The notes beneath the pieces were generated by a model, which saw nothing but the letters and a program-made list of their open reading frames with translations, was not told the origin of the DNA and made no database searches. Positions 54,145 to 62,610 of a DNA stretch of 64,000 bases are shown here, one piece after another. The position numbers were made by a program, and so were the translations under genes. The stretch covers positions 62,001 through 126,000 of the forward strand of contig NZ_JYNS01000001.1 in assembly GCF_000934725.1 (NCBI RefSeq), read 5' to 3'. Source of the stretch: Methyloterricola oryzae (lineage in GTDB: Bacteria > Pseudomonadota > Gammaproteobacteria > Methylococcales > Methylococcaceae). The first letter of the stretch is position 1; each line of letters starts with the position of its first letter.

Positions 54145-54882
54145 ATGACCGAGCCCTCCCCCGCCGACCCGCTCGCCGCCTTCACCCTGACCAGCGCGGC
54201 CAACATCCTGGAAAAGCTGCAGACCCTGCAGCGGAACGGAACCCTGCTGAGCATCGGCTGGGACGACTCAGGCGCCAGCGTCACCTCCACCCTCATCAAA
54301 CTGCTTCCGCAAAAAGGCCTGATGGCCCTGGAAACCCCGCAACAGATGCCGGCACAACTGTGCGAGGCCGCTCTGCTGTCGTTTTCCGCCTCGGTGCAGG
54401 GAGCCGACGTGCGCTTCACCTGCGCGCGCCTGCGGGAAGCCACCCTCGACGGCCAGGACGTGCTGGCGGCGCCGATTCCCGCGGCCATGATCTGGGTCCA
54501 GCGCCGCGAGAACTACCGGATCTCGCTGCCGCGCGCCGCACCGGTGCTGTGCCGGGTTCCCCTGCCCAACGACGAGATCGCTGAATTCGAAGTGCTGAAC
54601 ATCAGCCTGCTGGGCCTGGCCTTGCTGGACAAATCCGGGCGTCTGGATTACTGGGGGCGCGTCGGGCAGGTGTTCGGCAACTGCGCGCTGCTCATCGACG
54701 GCCTGCGCGAGGAACGCGTTTCCCTGGAAATCCGCAACAAGCGCAACACCGCCCGCAGTCAGGGCCGCAGCGCGGTGACGCGGGTCGGCTTCGCTTTCCG
54801 GGACATGAGCCGCAGTTTCGCCAGGCAGTTGCAGCGCTATGTGGCGGCGCTGGAGCGGGAACGGGCGCGCCGGGATGCCTGA
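54145..54882 (+). CDS. YcgR-type PilZ domain protein (c-di-GMP effector)
   Basis: The 245-residue protein has an N-terminal YcgR-like beta domain (about 20-110) and a C-terminal PilZ domain. The c-di-GMP-binding motifs are present: RxxxR as R121-R125 in 'QRRENYRISLP', and NxSxxG as N152-S154-G157 in 'LNISLLGLAL'. YcgR proteins brake flagellar motors when c-di-GMP is high. It begins about 110 bp after the hybrid kinase and lies among three c-di-GMP enzymes, a plausible output of the region. No flagellar gene is in the window. Confidence 0.9.
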   Translation: MTEPSPADPLAAFTLTSAANILEKLQTLQRNGTLLSIGWDDSGASVTSTLIKLLPQKGLMALETPQQMPAQLCEAALLSFSASVQGADVRFTCARLREATLDGQDVLAAPIPAAMIWVQRRENYRISLPRAAPVLCRVPLPNDEIAEFEVLNISLLGLALLDKSGRLDYWGRVGQVFGNCALLIDGLREERVSLEIRNKRNTARSQGRSAVTRVGFAFRDMSRSFARQLQRYVAALERERARRDA

Positions 54883-54934
54883 CGCCGCCGGAACCTGGCC
54901 CCGCCAGGCAAAACCAGGCCCGACCCGGCGGGCA

Positions 54935-57268
54935 TCAGCTCGCGTCCTGGCCCATCAGCCCCTTCTCATCCTCTGTCAGCGCGGCCCATAGCTCCCGCTT
55001 GCTGTGGATGCGGTAGCGGTTGCGGCCGGAGCGCTTGGCTTCGTACATGGCCGAATCCGCATGCTTGATCAGTTCCTGGGAATCCTCGGAACCGTCGCCG
55101 GGGTAGATGGCGACGCCGATGCTGGCGGTGACCCGCAGCACATGACCCTTCACCTCGATGGATTGCTCCAGGGCACCGATGATCTTCTCTGCGGCCAGGG
55201 CCGCCCTGCCCAAGTCGATGTTCTCCAGGACGATGATGAACTCGTCCCCGCCCTGGCGGCACACGGTGTCGCCGCGGCGTACGCAGGCCAGCAGCCGCAG
55301 CGCCACCGCCACCAGCAACTGGTCGCCAGTCTCGTGGCCGAAGTTATCGTTGACCTGCTTGAAATCATCCAGATCCAGGAACAGCAGCGCCATGGACCAG
55401 CCATGCCGCTTGGCCTGGGCCAGTGAATGTTCCAGCCGGTCCAGCAGCAGGCGGCGGTTGGGCAGGTCGGTCAGGGTGTCGTAGAAGGCCAGCCGGTGAA
55501 TCTGCTGTTCCGCCTTCTTGCGCTCGGTGATGTCGCGCGCCGCGGCGAATACCCCGCACAGCTCGCCGCGCTCGTCCCGGTACACATTGGCGTTGTAGAG
55601 CACGTCCCGGGTCATTCCGTTGCGATGGCGGATGGTCAGCGGATAATCACGCACGCTGCCCCGTTCCAACACCTGGCGGTAGCCGGCCTGGGCCATGTCG
55701 GGCTCGGTGAAGTAATTGACGAACTCGGTGCCGATCAATTCCCTGCGGGTCAGGCCGGTGATGTCCTCGGAGGCCTGGTTAACATCGGTGATCCTGCCTT
55801 CGGGACTGATGGTGACCAAGGGATCCAGACTGGCTTCGATCAGGCTGCGGGCATAGCGTGCCGCTGCCTGCTGGGCCTGTTGGGCGCGCCGCAGCTCGGA
55901 AATGTCCTGGATCGCCGAGACCGCACCGACGATCTCGCCGTCACGGATGATGGGCGTGACCACGATGGAAACCGGGATGCAGGTTCCATCCTTGCGCCAG
56001 AACCACTCTTCATGGCTGCGGTGGGCCAGGCCGCTCCGCAACACCTGGTGCACCGGACAGGCCTCCACCGGATAGGGCTCGCCGTCCGCTTTGCGGGAAT
56101 GGAACAAATCATGGCCATTCCTGCCGATCAGTTCCTCCACGGTCCACCCCAGAAGCCGCTCCAGTTCCGGATTGACGAAGGAGATGCGGCCCGCCACGTC
56201 GAGCACGTAAACCCCTTCGCCCAGGGTGGCGGTGATCTCCTGCAAGCGCGCCTCGCTGCGTGACAGCGCCTCCTCGGTGCGCTTGCGGTGCAGGGCCAGG
56301 CTGCAAAAATGGGCCGCCCGGCTCGCCGCCAGCAGATCGAAGGAAGACGGTACATGGGGCGCGCGGTGGTAGATGGCGAAGGTGCCGAGCACGGTGCCAT
56401 TGGCCGACAGAATCGGCGTGGACCAGCAGGCATGCAGGCCATGGCTGAGCGCGATGTCCTTGAAAGGGGCCCACAAGGGATCGCTGGCGATGTCCGCGAC
56501 GACGATCTGGCGGCTGCAGAAGGCGGCGGTGCCGCAGGAGCCTACCTGGGGTCCGATCTCGACACCGTCGATGACGGCGCAATAGGCCTCCGGCAGGCTC
56601 GGCGCCGCGCCGTGGCGCAGCCGGCGACCCTCGTCGTCGAGCAGCAGGATGGAACAGAGCGATCCGTCCAGCAATTCCTCGATGCCATGACACAAGGTCT
56701 CCATGATGATGGGCAGGGTCAGGTCGCTGCTGATGGAGGCCAGGATCTGGTTCTCCAGCTTCAGCAGGCGCCGGTTGCCACGCTGCTCGGTGACGTCCCG
56801 GCCCGCCAGGACCAGGGTTTTGCCATCATGCGAATCCAGCACGCTCCACTCGGCGAACACCAGCCGGGTGCCGGCGCTCCCCCCTACGGTGAAATCCGCG
56901 GTACCGTCGGTCCAGGCCCGTCGGAAGCGGAACAGGGCCTGCCTCCGCTCGTCGGCCGGCAGCCAGCGCAGGGCACGGGTGCCGATGATCCTTTCGCAGG
57001 AGACGCCCAGCAGGCGGGCGGTGGATTCGTTGGCCAGCACGAAGCGGCCGCGCCGGTCGACCACCGCGATGGGGTCGGGGGCGACCGCCAGCACCCGGTC
57101 GAGAAAGGCCCGCGAGGCTTTCAACTCGGCCCTGGCGCTCTTGAGCTGCTGCACCGAATCGCCCCAGATCTGTCGCAGGCGCTCCGCCTGACGCAGGCCT
57201 TCGGCCAGCAGCCGATTTTTTCGCTCCAGCTCCTCGACCTTACGCTCCAGATCCTGCGTGTCGCCCAT
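54935..57268 (-). CDS. PAS-GAF-PAS-GGDEF diguanylate cyclase
   Basis: The protein has 777 residues from ATG 57268. A leading coiled coil ('LERKVEELERKNRLLAEGLR') is followed by PAS (about 50-165), GAF (about 175-320, 'GSCGTAAFCSRQIVVADIAS') and two PAS domains (about 330-590, 'NPELERLLGWTVEELIGRNG', 'ITDVNQASEDITGL'). A GGDEF domain (about 600-765) has an intact GGDEF at 673-677. There is no EAL domain, so it should only make c-di-GMP. It starts two bases after the stop of the ODP-type diiron protein (57271), suggesting joint control by an oxygen or redox signal. Confidence 0.93.
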   Translation of the reverse strand: MGDTQDLERKVEELERKNRLLAEGLRQAERLRQIWGDSVQQLKSARAELKASRAFLDRVLAVAPDPIAVVDRRGRFVLANESTARLLGVSCERIIGTRALRWLPADERRQALFRFRRAWTDGTADFTVGGSAGTRLVFAEWSVLDSHDGKTLVLAGRDVTEQRGNRRLLKLENQILASISSDLTLPIIMETLCHGIEELLDGSLCSILLLDDEGRRLRHGAAPSLPEAYCAVIDGVEIGPQVGSCGTAAFCSRQIVVADIASDPLWAPFKDIALSHGLHACWSTPILSANGTVLGTFAIYHRAPHVPSSFDLLAASRAAHFCSLALHRKRTEEALSRSEARLQEITATLGEGVYVLDVAGRISFVNPELERLLGWTVEELIGRNGHDLFHSRKADGEPYPVEACPVHQVLRSGLAHRSHEEWFWRKDGTCIPVSIVVTPIIRDGEIVGAVSAIQDISELRRAQQAQQAAARYARSLIEASLDPLVTISPEGRITDVNQASEDITGLTRRELIGTEFVNYFTEPDMAQAGYRQVLERGSVRDYPLTIRHRNGMTRDVLYNANVYRDERGELCGVFAAARDITERKKAEQQIHRLAFYDTLTDLPNRRLLLDRLEHSLAQAKRHGWSMALLFLDLDDFKQVNDNFGHETGDQLLVAVALRLLACVRRGDTVCRQGGDEFIIVLENIDLGRAALAAEKIIGALEQSIEVKGHVLRVTASIGVAIYPGDGSEDSQELIKHADSAMYEAKRSGRNRYRIHSKRELWAALTEDEKGLMGQDAS

Positions 57269-57270
57269 GT

Positions 57271-58065
57271 TCAGTCGTCCAGGGCGGCGTAGACGATATC
57301 CGTGCCGCAGCGGATTTCACGCAGATAATCCAGGGCGGCCGGCACATCGCCGGCCTGGATGATGGACCCGTGCTGGGGCAGGATGGCATCGATGGCCAGA
57401 TCCTCGATTCGCTTGACAAAGCCCCGCGCCGCCAGATTGGAGCCCATGTAATCCAGATGGAACAAATCCATCTTGGGGATATGTTCAGCGAAGGACGGCA
57501 CCGTCAGACTCCAATCCAGATCCAGGGCCGCCCAGATGTCCCCGGAGAACAGGAAACGGGCGGCACTGTCGTAGGTGGCGAAGGCGCCAGGGGAATGCAG
57601 GTAGGGCGCGTCGATAAACTGCAGGCAGGCGCCGCTGGGCAGATCCAGACGAGGGTTCTCGGCGGTGTCGTGGACCTGGAAATCCCTGCGGCCGAAATGC
57701 GGCAGCAGCACCCGGGTCCTGGGACTGGTGCACACCCGCATTTCCGGATTGACGTCCAGCCAATCCGTCATGGAGGCCGCCACGTCCGGATCCTGGTGGC
57801 ACAGGACCATGCCGCTGACCTGTTCCGGGGACAGTATCTGCGCGACCCGCTCCCGCACTTGGGAAAAGAACAGTTTGCTGCCGGGATCGATCAGGATGGC
57901 CTCGTCGCCGTCGCATACCATATAGGCATTGCAGCGAAACGCCGTTTCGTCGGTGATCCCCAGCCAGAACACCCGGTGGCTGCCTGAAGAAAACAGCAGG
58001 GTCGGATGGTCCAAGGAAACCCTTGGACCCGCGCCGCTGTTGAGTGTCGCTTCTTGCATGCCCAT
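57271..58065 (-). CDS. Metallo-beta-lactamase-fold protein, oxygen-binding diiron (ODP) type
   Basis: The 264-residue protein starts at ATG 58065 with a weak ribosome site. It has the MBL metal motifs in ODP-like form: 'LCHQDPDVAASM' (HxxxD, cf. HxExDH), 'DAPYLHSPGAFATYD', 'FLFSGDIWAALD' (metal Asp) and 'ILPQHGSII'. The family includes flavodiiron-like and ODP proteins that bind O2 or other diatomics at a diiron centre and can act as sensors in chemotaxis or c-di-GMP systems. No flavodoxin domain is attached. It is the first gene of a two-gene operon with the diguanylate cyclase, which it may regulate. Confidence 0.85.
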   Translation of the reverse strand: MGMQEATLNSGAGPRVSLDHPTLLFSSGSHRVFWLGITDETAFRCNAYMVCDGDEAILIDPGSKLFFSQVRERVAQILSPEQVSGMVLCHQDPDVAASMTDWLDVNPEMRVCTSPRTRVLLPHFGRRDFQVHDTAENPRLDLPSGACLQFIDAPYLHSPGAFATYDSAARFLFSGDIWAALDLDWSLTVPSFAEHIPKMDLFHLDYMGSNLAARGFVKRIEDLAIDAILPQHGSIIQAGDVPAALDYLREIRCGTDIVYAALDD

Positions 58066-58488
58066 AAATGCGCTTTGAGCGGGTCGGAAGGCGGGAACCA
58101 GGCCGGCTCCTTCTGCCTGTGCCCTCGGGATATCAAGCCGTCAAATCCTTTGCCGTAGTATACGCCCGCTGTAACCCCCTACCTATCCGCAAATCCCCTG
58201 ATCCCACATCTAAATATTTCCGGGCCTTGGACGCCCCGCGGCGATCCGGTAGCCGGCACGCGCGCGCCGAGGGATTACGGACTACACAATTATGCGTATA
58301 GCCTGCCCTTACAAGCGCATGTTAGCTTTGCGTGGGGAGTAAATCCGAAACCCCCTGGCGGCTCCTGCGCGCCCCTGCACCAGACCGGATCTGGTTGCAC
58401 TGAATTTCCCCGAGACGCAGCCGCTTACCGTTGACGCCCGCGCCATTCTACCGTGACCATTGGGAAAATTCATTAAGGCGGGCCCACC
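58066..58488. other. Intergenic region between divergent genes
   Basis: These 423 bases lie between the ODP gene (minus) and the Cca-like gene (plus) and contain no recognised gene or repeat. The stretch near 58285-58325 ('ACAATTATGCG', 'TTGCGTGGGGAG') is AT-richer than its surroundings and may hold promoter elements, but no confident boxes were placed. Confidence 0.4.
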
Positions 58489-59352
58489 ATGAATTCCGAC
58501 TCACCCATACGCTCCTCGGAGCTGGTTCAGACCGACCCGGCGCTGGGCATCCTGCGTCTGGCAGCCCTTTCCGCCGGCCCCGGCGGCCGTCTCGACGACG
58601 ACACCCTGGACCTGATGTACGAGCAGGTGGAGGCCGGCGTGCTGGAGACCGTGGCGCCTGCCGCCATCTGGCCGGAACTGGAACGCGGGCTGATGTCGCA
58701 AGCCCCTTCCCATATGTTGCGCGCCCTCTCCGAGTGCGGCGCGCTGCGCGTCATATTGCCCGAGGTGGCCGCCGTCTTCGGCGTGCCGCAGATCTCCGAC
58801 GATCCGAGCCAGGTGGATATCGGCTTGCACCTGCTGCGGGTGCTGGACGAGGCGGCGGCCTGCCATGCGCCTTTGCCGGTACGCTACGCGGCGCTGGTGA
58901 TGCACGTGGGCAAGGCGGACTCGCCGAAGGAACACCTGCCCGTCCATTACCGGCATGTGGAGCGCGGCCATCCCCGCATCCTGGACCTGAGCCAGCGCTT
59001 CGGCGTCTCCGATGACTGCCGCGAACTCGCCCTGCTCGCCCTGGCGGAGCTGGAACGGGTGCATCGGGTCACGCCGATGCGTGCCGGACCGATCGCCGCC
59101 ATGCTGGAGCGGGTGGACGCCTTCCAACGACCCCAGCGGTTCCAGCAGTTGTTGACGCTGTGCGCCTGCGACTACCGCGCCTACGGCAACCGCAACTTCC
59201 CGGAATACCCCAAGGCAGCTTTGCTGCAGGCCGCACTGGAAGCCTGCTCCGGAATCGACGCGACAGTTGCCGGCGACGCCTTGCAGGAAGGCCGCGCGCA
59301 GGCCATAGCCGCGGCCCTGCGGTCCGAGCGCTGGTCGGTCTGGGCGGAATGA
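58489..59352 (+). CDS. Cca-like HD-domain protein without nucleotidyltransferase domain; HD pair degenerate
   Basis: The 287-residue protein aligns along its length with the C-terminal half of bacterial Cca: '[20 protein letters not shown]' in Cca corresponds to 'MLRALSECGALRVILPEVAA' here. Next come 'VFGVP', 'VDIGLHLLRVL' and the YP-containing C-terminus 'NFPEYPKAALLQAAL'. The catalytic nucleotidyltransferase domain is absent. The HD metal pair reads His139-Val140 ('VMHVGKA') instead of HD, so phosphohydrolase activity should be impaired. The upstream ligand-type His114 remains. There is no other tRNA-processing gene beside it. It may be an RNA-binding or regulatory derivative of a Cca duplicate. 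Confidence 0.75.
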   Translation: MNSDSPIRSSELVQTDPALGILRLAALSAGPGGRLDDDTLDLMYEQVEAGVLETVAPAAIWPELERGLMSQAPSHMLRALSECGALRVILPEVAAVFGVPQISDDPSQVDIGLHLLRVLDEAAACHAPLPVRYAALVMHVGKADSPKEHLPVHYRHVERGHPRILDLSQRFGVSDDCRELALLALAELERVHRVTPMRAGPIAAMLERVDAFQRPQRFQQLLTLCACDYRAYGNRNFPEYPKAALLQAALEACSGIDATVAGDALQEGRAQAIAAALRSERWSVWAE

Positions 59353-59515
59353 GGCAGGCGCGCGTGGCCGTGCTACCCCGGGATGAAGCGGTGCCCGCTG
59401 GCCCCGTGGCGGCCCCGCGAAAATATTTCGTCCGGCAAGGCGGTTTCGTCCGCACGGGGGTCCCCGCGCCGGTCTAAGCTTTTGCTAAATTTCATTCAGC
59501 CTTCCGACTCGATGT

Positions 59516-62500
59516 ATGAAAGGATGCGGGAAGTTATTGTTCAGGTTGTTACTCACCGGTGCCGTGGTCGGCCTACTGGCAGTCGGCGGCTATGCGGCAC
59601 TCAAGGAAATGCGCAGTTCCGACCTGCAGGCGCGCTATTTATCGGAGCTGGCCGCCCGGATGTCCTACCGCCTGGAAAAAGGACCCACGAACGCGGTGCG
59701 CTACCCCCAGGCAGGCCCCTATGACATCCGGCTGGGCTACGCCCTGCTGCCCCAGTTCGCCCAGCGCCTGCGCAACCAGGGCTTCGCGGTAGCCAGCCAG
59801 GCGCGCTTCTCGCCCAAGCTGCTCGAGGTGGCGGAACGCGGTTTGTTTCCGCCCTATCCAGAGAAAACCCAGGCCGGCCTGAGCCTGGTCGATCGCGACG
59901 GCAACCCGGTGTACGAGGCCGTCTACCCGGCGCGAGTCTACCCGGCGTTCGACGCCATTCCGCCGGTGATTCTGAATACCCTGCTCTACATCGAAAACCG
60001 GGAGCTGCTGGATGAGGAGCATCCGCACCGCAATCCGGCGGTGGAGTGGGACCGTCTGGCGCGCGCCAGCCTCGACCTGGTCGCGCGCAAACTGGGCGCC
60101 GGCATTCATGTCCCCGGGGGCAGCACCCTGGCCACCCAGATCGAGAAATACCGCCACTCCCCCGAAGGCCGCACGGATTCAGCGCGGGAGAAGCTGCGCC
60201 AGATGGCCAGCGCCGCCCTGCGCGCCTATCTGGGCGGTGCGGATACCACCCAGGCGCGGCGCGAGATCGCCCTGACCTACCTCAATTCCATGCCGCTGGC
60301 GGCGATACCCGGCTACGGCGAAGTGAACGGGCTGGGCGACGGCCTTGCCGCCTGGTTCGGCGCGGACTTCGCCGCCGTCAACAAGCTGCTGGGTCAGGCC
60401 GCCGGCCTCACCGGTGAAAATCTGGGAACAGCCCAGGCCCAAGCCTATCGGCAGGTGCTCTGCCTGCTGCTGGCGCAGCGCCGCCCCTCCTATTACCTGC
60501 TGGCCGGGCGCGAAGACCTGGAGCAGCTGGCGGACCAGCACCTGCGCCTGCTCGCCAACGAGCACGTCATCCCCGCCGGGTTGCGCGATGCGGCCCTGGC
60601 CGAACGCAGCCGCTTCAACGACAAGCCGCAGCCGGTGCCTGCCCGCTTCTACGTGGACCACAAGACCCAGAATGTCCTGCGCACCCGGCTCGCCATGTCC
60701 CTGGGGGTGAAGCGCCTGTACGATCTGGACCGGTTGGATGCCAGCGCCCGCGCCACCCTCGACCCGCGCACGCAGACCGCCGTCACCGCGGCCCTGCGCC
60801 GCCTGAGCGAACCGCAGGCCGCCCTGGATGCCGGCGTCATGGGCTTTCGCCTGCTGGATGCCAACAATGACCTGAGCGACATCGTCTACAGCCTGGTGCT
60901 CTACGAACAGGGCCCGCAGGGCAATCTGCTGCGGGTGCAGACCGACAACCAGAACGATCCGCTGGACATCAGCGACGGCATCAAGCTGGACCTCGGCTCC
61001 ACCGCCAAGATGCGCACCATGGTGCATTACCTGGAATTGATCGCGGAGTTGCACCAGCAGTATGCCGGCACCCCGGCCAAGACCCTGAAGTCGGTTGAAC
61101 TGCACCCGCGCGACTACCTCTCGCGCTGGGTCATCGATCAGCTCCTTGCCACACCACAGATCGGCCTGCCCGACATCCTGGAAGCCGCCCTGGAACGACG
61201 CTACTCCGCCAGTCCCGGCGAAGCCTTCATGACCGGCGGCGGCCTGCATGTGTTCGCCAATTTCAACAAGGACGACAACAACCGCATCATGAGCGTGCGC
61301 CGCGCCCTGGAGCAGTCGGTGAACCTGGTATTCATCCGCCTGATGCGGGACGTGGTCTACCACCACATCTACAAGCCCGGCGGGGTCGGGCGGTGGCTGG
61401 ACGAGGACGACGCCCCCAGGCGCACGCAGTACCTGGAACGCTTCGCCGACGAGGAAGGCAGGACCTATATGCGCCGCTTCTACCGGAAATACCGGGACAA
61501 AGGGCCGCAGGAGGCGCTTGAACTCCTCACCAAGGGCGTGTATCCGGCGCCCAAGCGGCTGGCCACCGTCTACCGCTCGGTCAATCCCTCCGGCAGCCTG
61601 GCGGAATTCGAAAGCTATTTGAAGGCCCATCTGCCGCGCGGGGTCCTGGCCACCAGCGACATACCCAAGCTCTACGCCAAATACGCCATCGACAGCTTCG
61701 ACCTGCACGACCGCGGCTACATTGCCCGCGTGCACCCCCTGGAACTTTGGCTGGTGGCCTATCTGGCCAAGCATCCCGGCGCCTCCCTGAGCCAGGTCAA
61801 CGAGGCCAGCGTGTTCGAGCGCCAGCAGGTGTACCGCTGGCTGTTCAAGACCAACCGCCAGTTCGCCCAGAACAAGCGCATCCGCATGCTGGTGGAGCGG
61901 GAAGGATTCGCCATGGTCCATCAGGCTTGGAAGCGCCTGGGCTATCCCTTCGAATCCTTCACGCCCTCATACGCCAGTTCCATAGGCGCCGCCGGCGACC
62001 GCCCGGCGGCCCTGGCGGAGCTGATGGGCATCCTGCTTAGTGGGGGCCTGCGTTACCCCATGAACCGCTTCGACACGGTGCACTTCGCCGCCGCCACCCC
62101 CTACGAGATGGAGATGGCCCTGCCCCAAGCGGAACCGAAGCGGGTGATGTTGCCGGAAGTGGCCGCGGCGGCCCGCAAGGCACTGACCGGGGTGGTGGAA
62201 AACGGCACCGCCGTGCGCGTGCGCGGCGCCTACAAACTGGGCGGACAGGCGCTGATCATCGCCGGCAAGACCGGCACCGGCGACCACCGCCGCCGCATCA
62301 ATGGACCCGGTGGCCGCTTGCTGGCGGAGGAAGTGGTCAGCCGCACCGCCACATTCACCTTCATGCTCGGCGACCGCCACTTCGGCGCACTCACCGCCTA
62401 CGTCAAGGGACCGGCGGCCAGCCGTTTCCACTTCACCAGCGCGCTGCCGGTGCAGGTGTTGAAATCGCTATCGCCGACCCTGATTCCCATGCTTGCGCGC

Positions 62501-62584
62501 TCGGAAACCCCGGCGGCGCCCACCCGGGAGAATGCCCTGGCGGCCGTCAGCGAGGCTGGCCCGGCGAAAGCGGCGGCGCGCTGA
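59516..62584 (+). CDS. Class A penicillin-binding protein-like transglycosylase/transpeptidase
   Basis: The protein has 1022 residues from ATG 59516; the ribosome site is weak. An N-terminal membrane anchor (residues 7-28) is followed by a glycosyltransferase-51 domain with catalytic Glu160 in 'YIENRELLD' and 'GGSTLATQIEKYRHSPEG'. The penicillin-binding domain has the SxxK motif Ser495-Lys498 ('LGSTAKMRT'), SxN Ser601-Asn603 ('EQSVNLVF') and KTG Lys918 ('IAGKTGTGDH'). About 315 residues lie between SxN and KTG, roughly 130-180 more than in typical PBP1 proteins, so there is an insertion (about 640-830). All catalytic residues are present. It is a divergent bifunctional peptidoglycan synthase. 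Confidence 0.88.
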   Translation: MKGCGKLLFRLLLTGAVVGLLAVGGYAALKEMRSSDLQARYLSELAARMSYRLEKGPTNAVRYPQAGPYDIRLGYALLPQFAQRLRNQGFAVASQARFSPKLLEVAERGLFPPYPEKTQAGLSLVDRDGNPVYEAVYPARVYPAFDAIPPVILNTLLYIENRELLDEEHPHRNPAVEWDRLARASLDLVARKLGAGIHVPGGSTLATQIEKYRHSPEGRTDSAREKLRQMASAALRAYLGGADTTQARREIALTYLNSMPLAAIPGYGEVNGLGDGLAAWFGADFAAVNKLLGQAAGLTGENLGTAQAQAYRQVLCLLLAQRRPSYYLLAGREDLEQLADQHLRLLANEHVIPAGLRDAALAERSRFNDKPQPVPARFYVDHKTQNVLRTRLAMSLGVKRLYDLDRLDASARATLDPRTQTAVTAALRRLSEPQAALDAGVMGFRLLDANNDLSDIVYSLVLYEQGPQGNLLRVQTDNQNDPLDISDGIKLDLGSTAKMRTMVHYLELIAELHQQYAGTPAKTLKSVELHPRDYLSRWVIDQLLATPQIGLPDILEAALERRYSASPGEAFMTGGGLHVFANFNKDDNNRIMSVRRALEQSVNLVFIRLMRDVVYHHIYKPGGVGRWLDEDDAPRRTQYLERFADEEGRTYMRRFYRKYRDKGPQEALELLTKGVYPAPKRLATVYRSVNPSGSLAEFESYLKAHLPRGVLATSDIPKLYAKYAIDSFDLHDRGYIARVHPLELWLVAYLAKHPGASLSQVNEASVFERQQVYRWLFKTNRQFAQNKRIRMLVEREGFAMVHQAWKRLGYPFESFTPSYASSIGAAGDRPAALAELMGILLSGGLRYPMNRFDTVHFAAATPYEMEMALPQAEPKRVMLPEVAAAARKALTGVVENGTAVRVRGAYKLGGQALIIAGKTGTGDHRRRINGPGGRLLAEEVVSRTATFTFMLGDRHFGALTAYVKGPAASRFHFTSALPVQVLKSLSPTLIPMLARSETPAAPTRENALAAVSEAGPAKAAAR

Positions 62585-62610
62585 AGGGCGCCGCCCGCGC
62601 GGAGCGAAGC

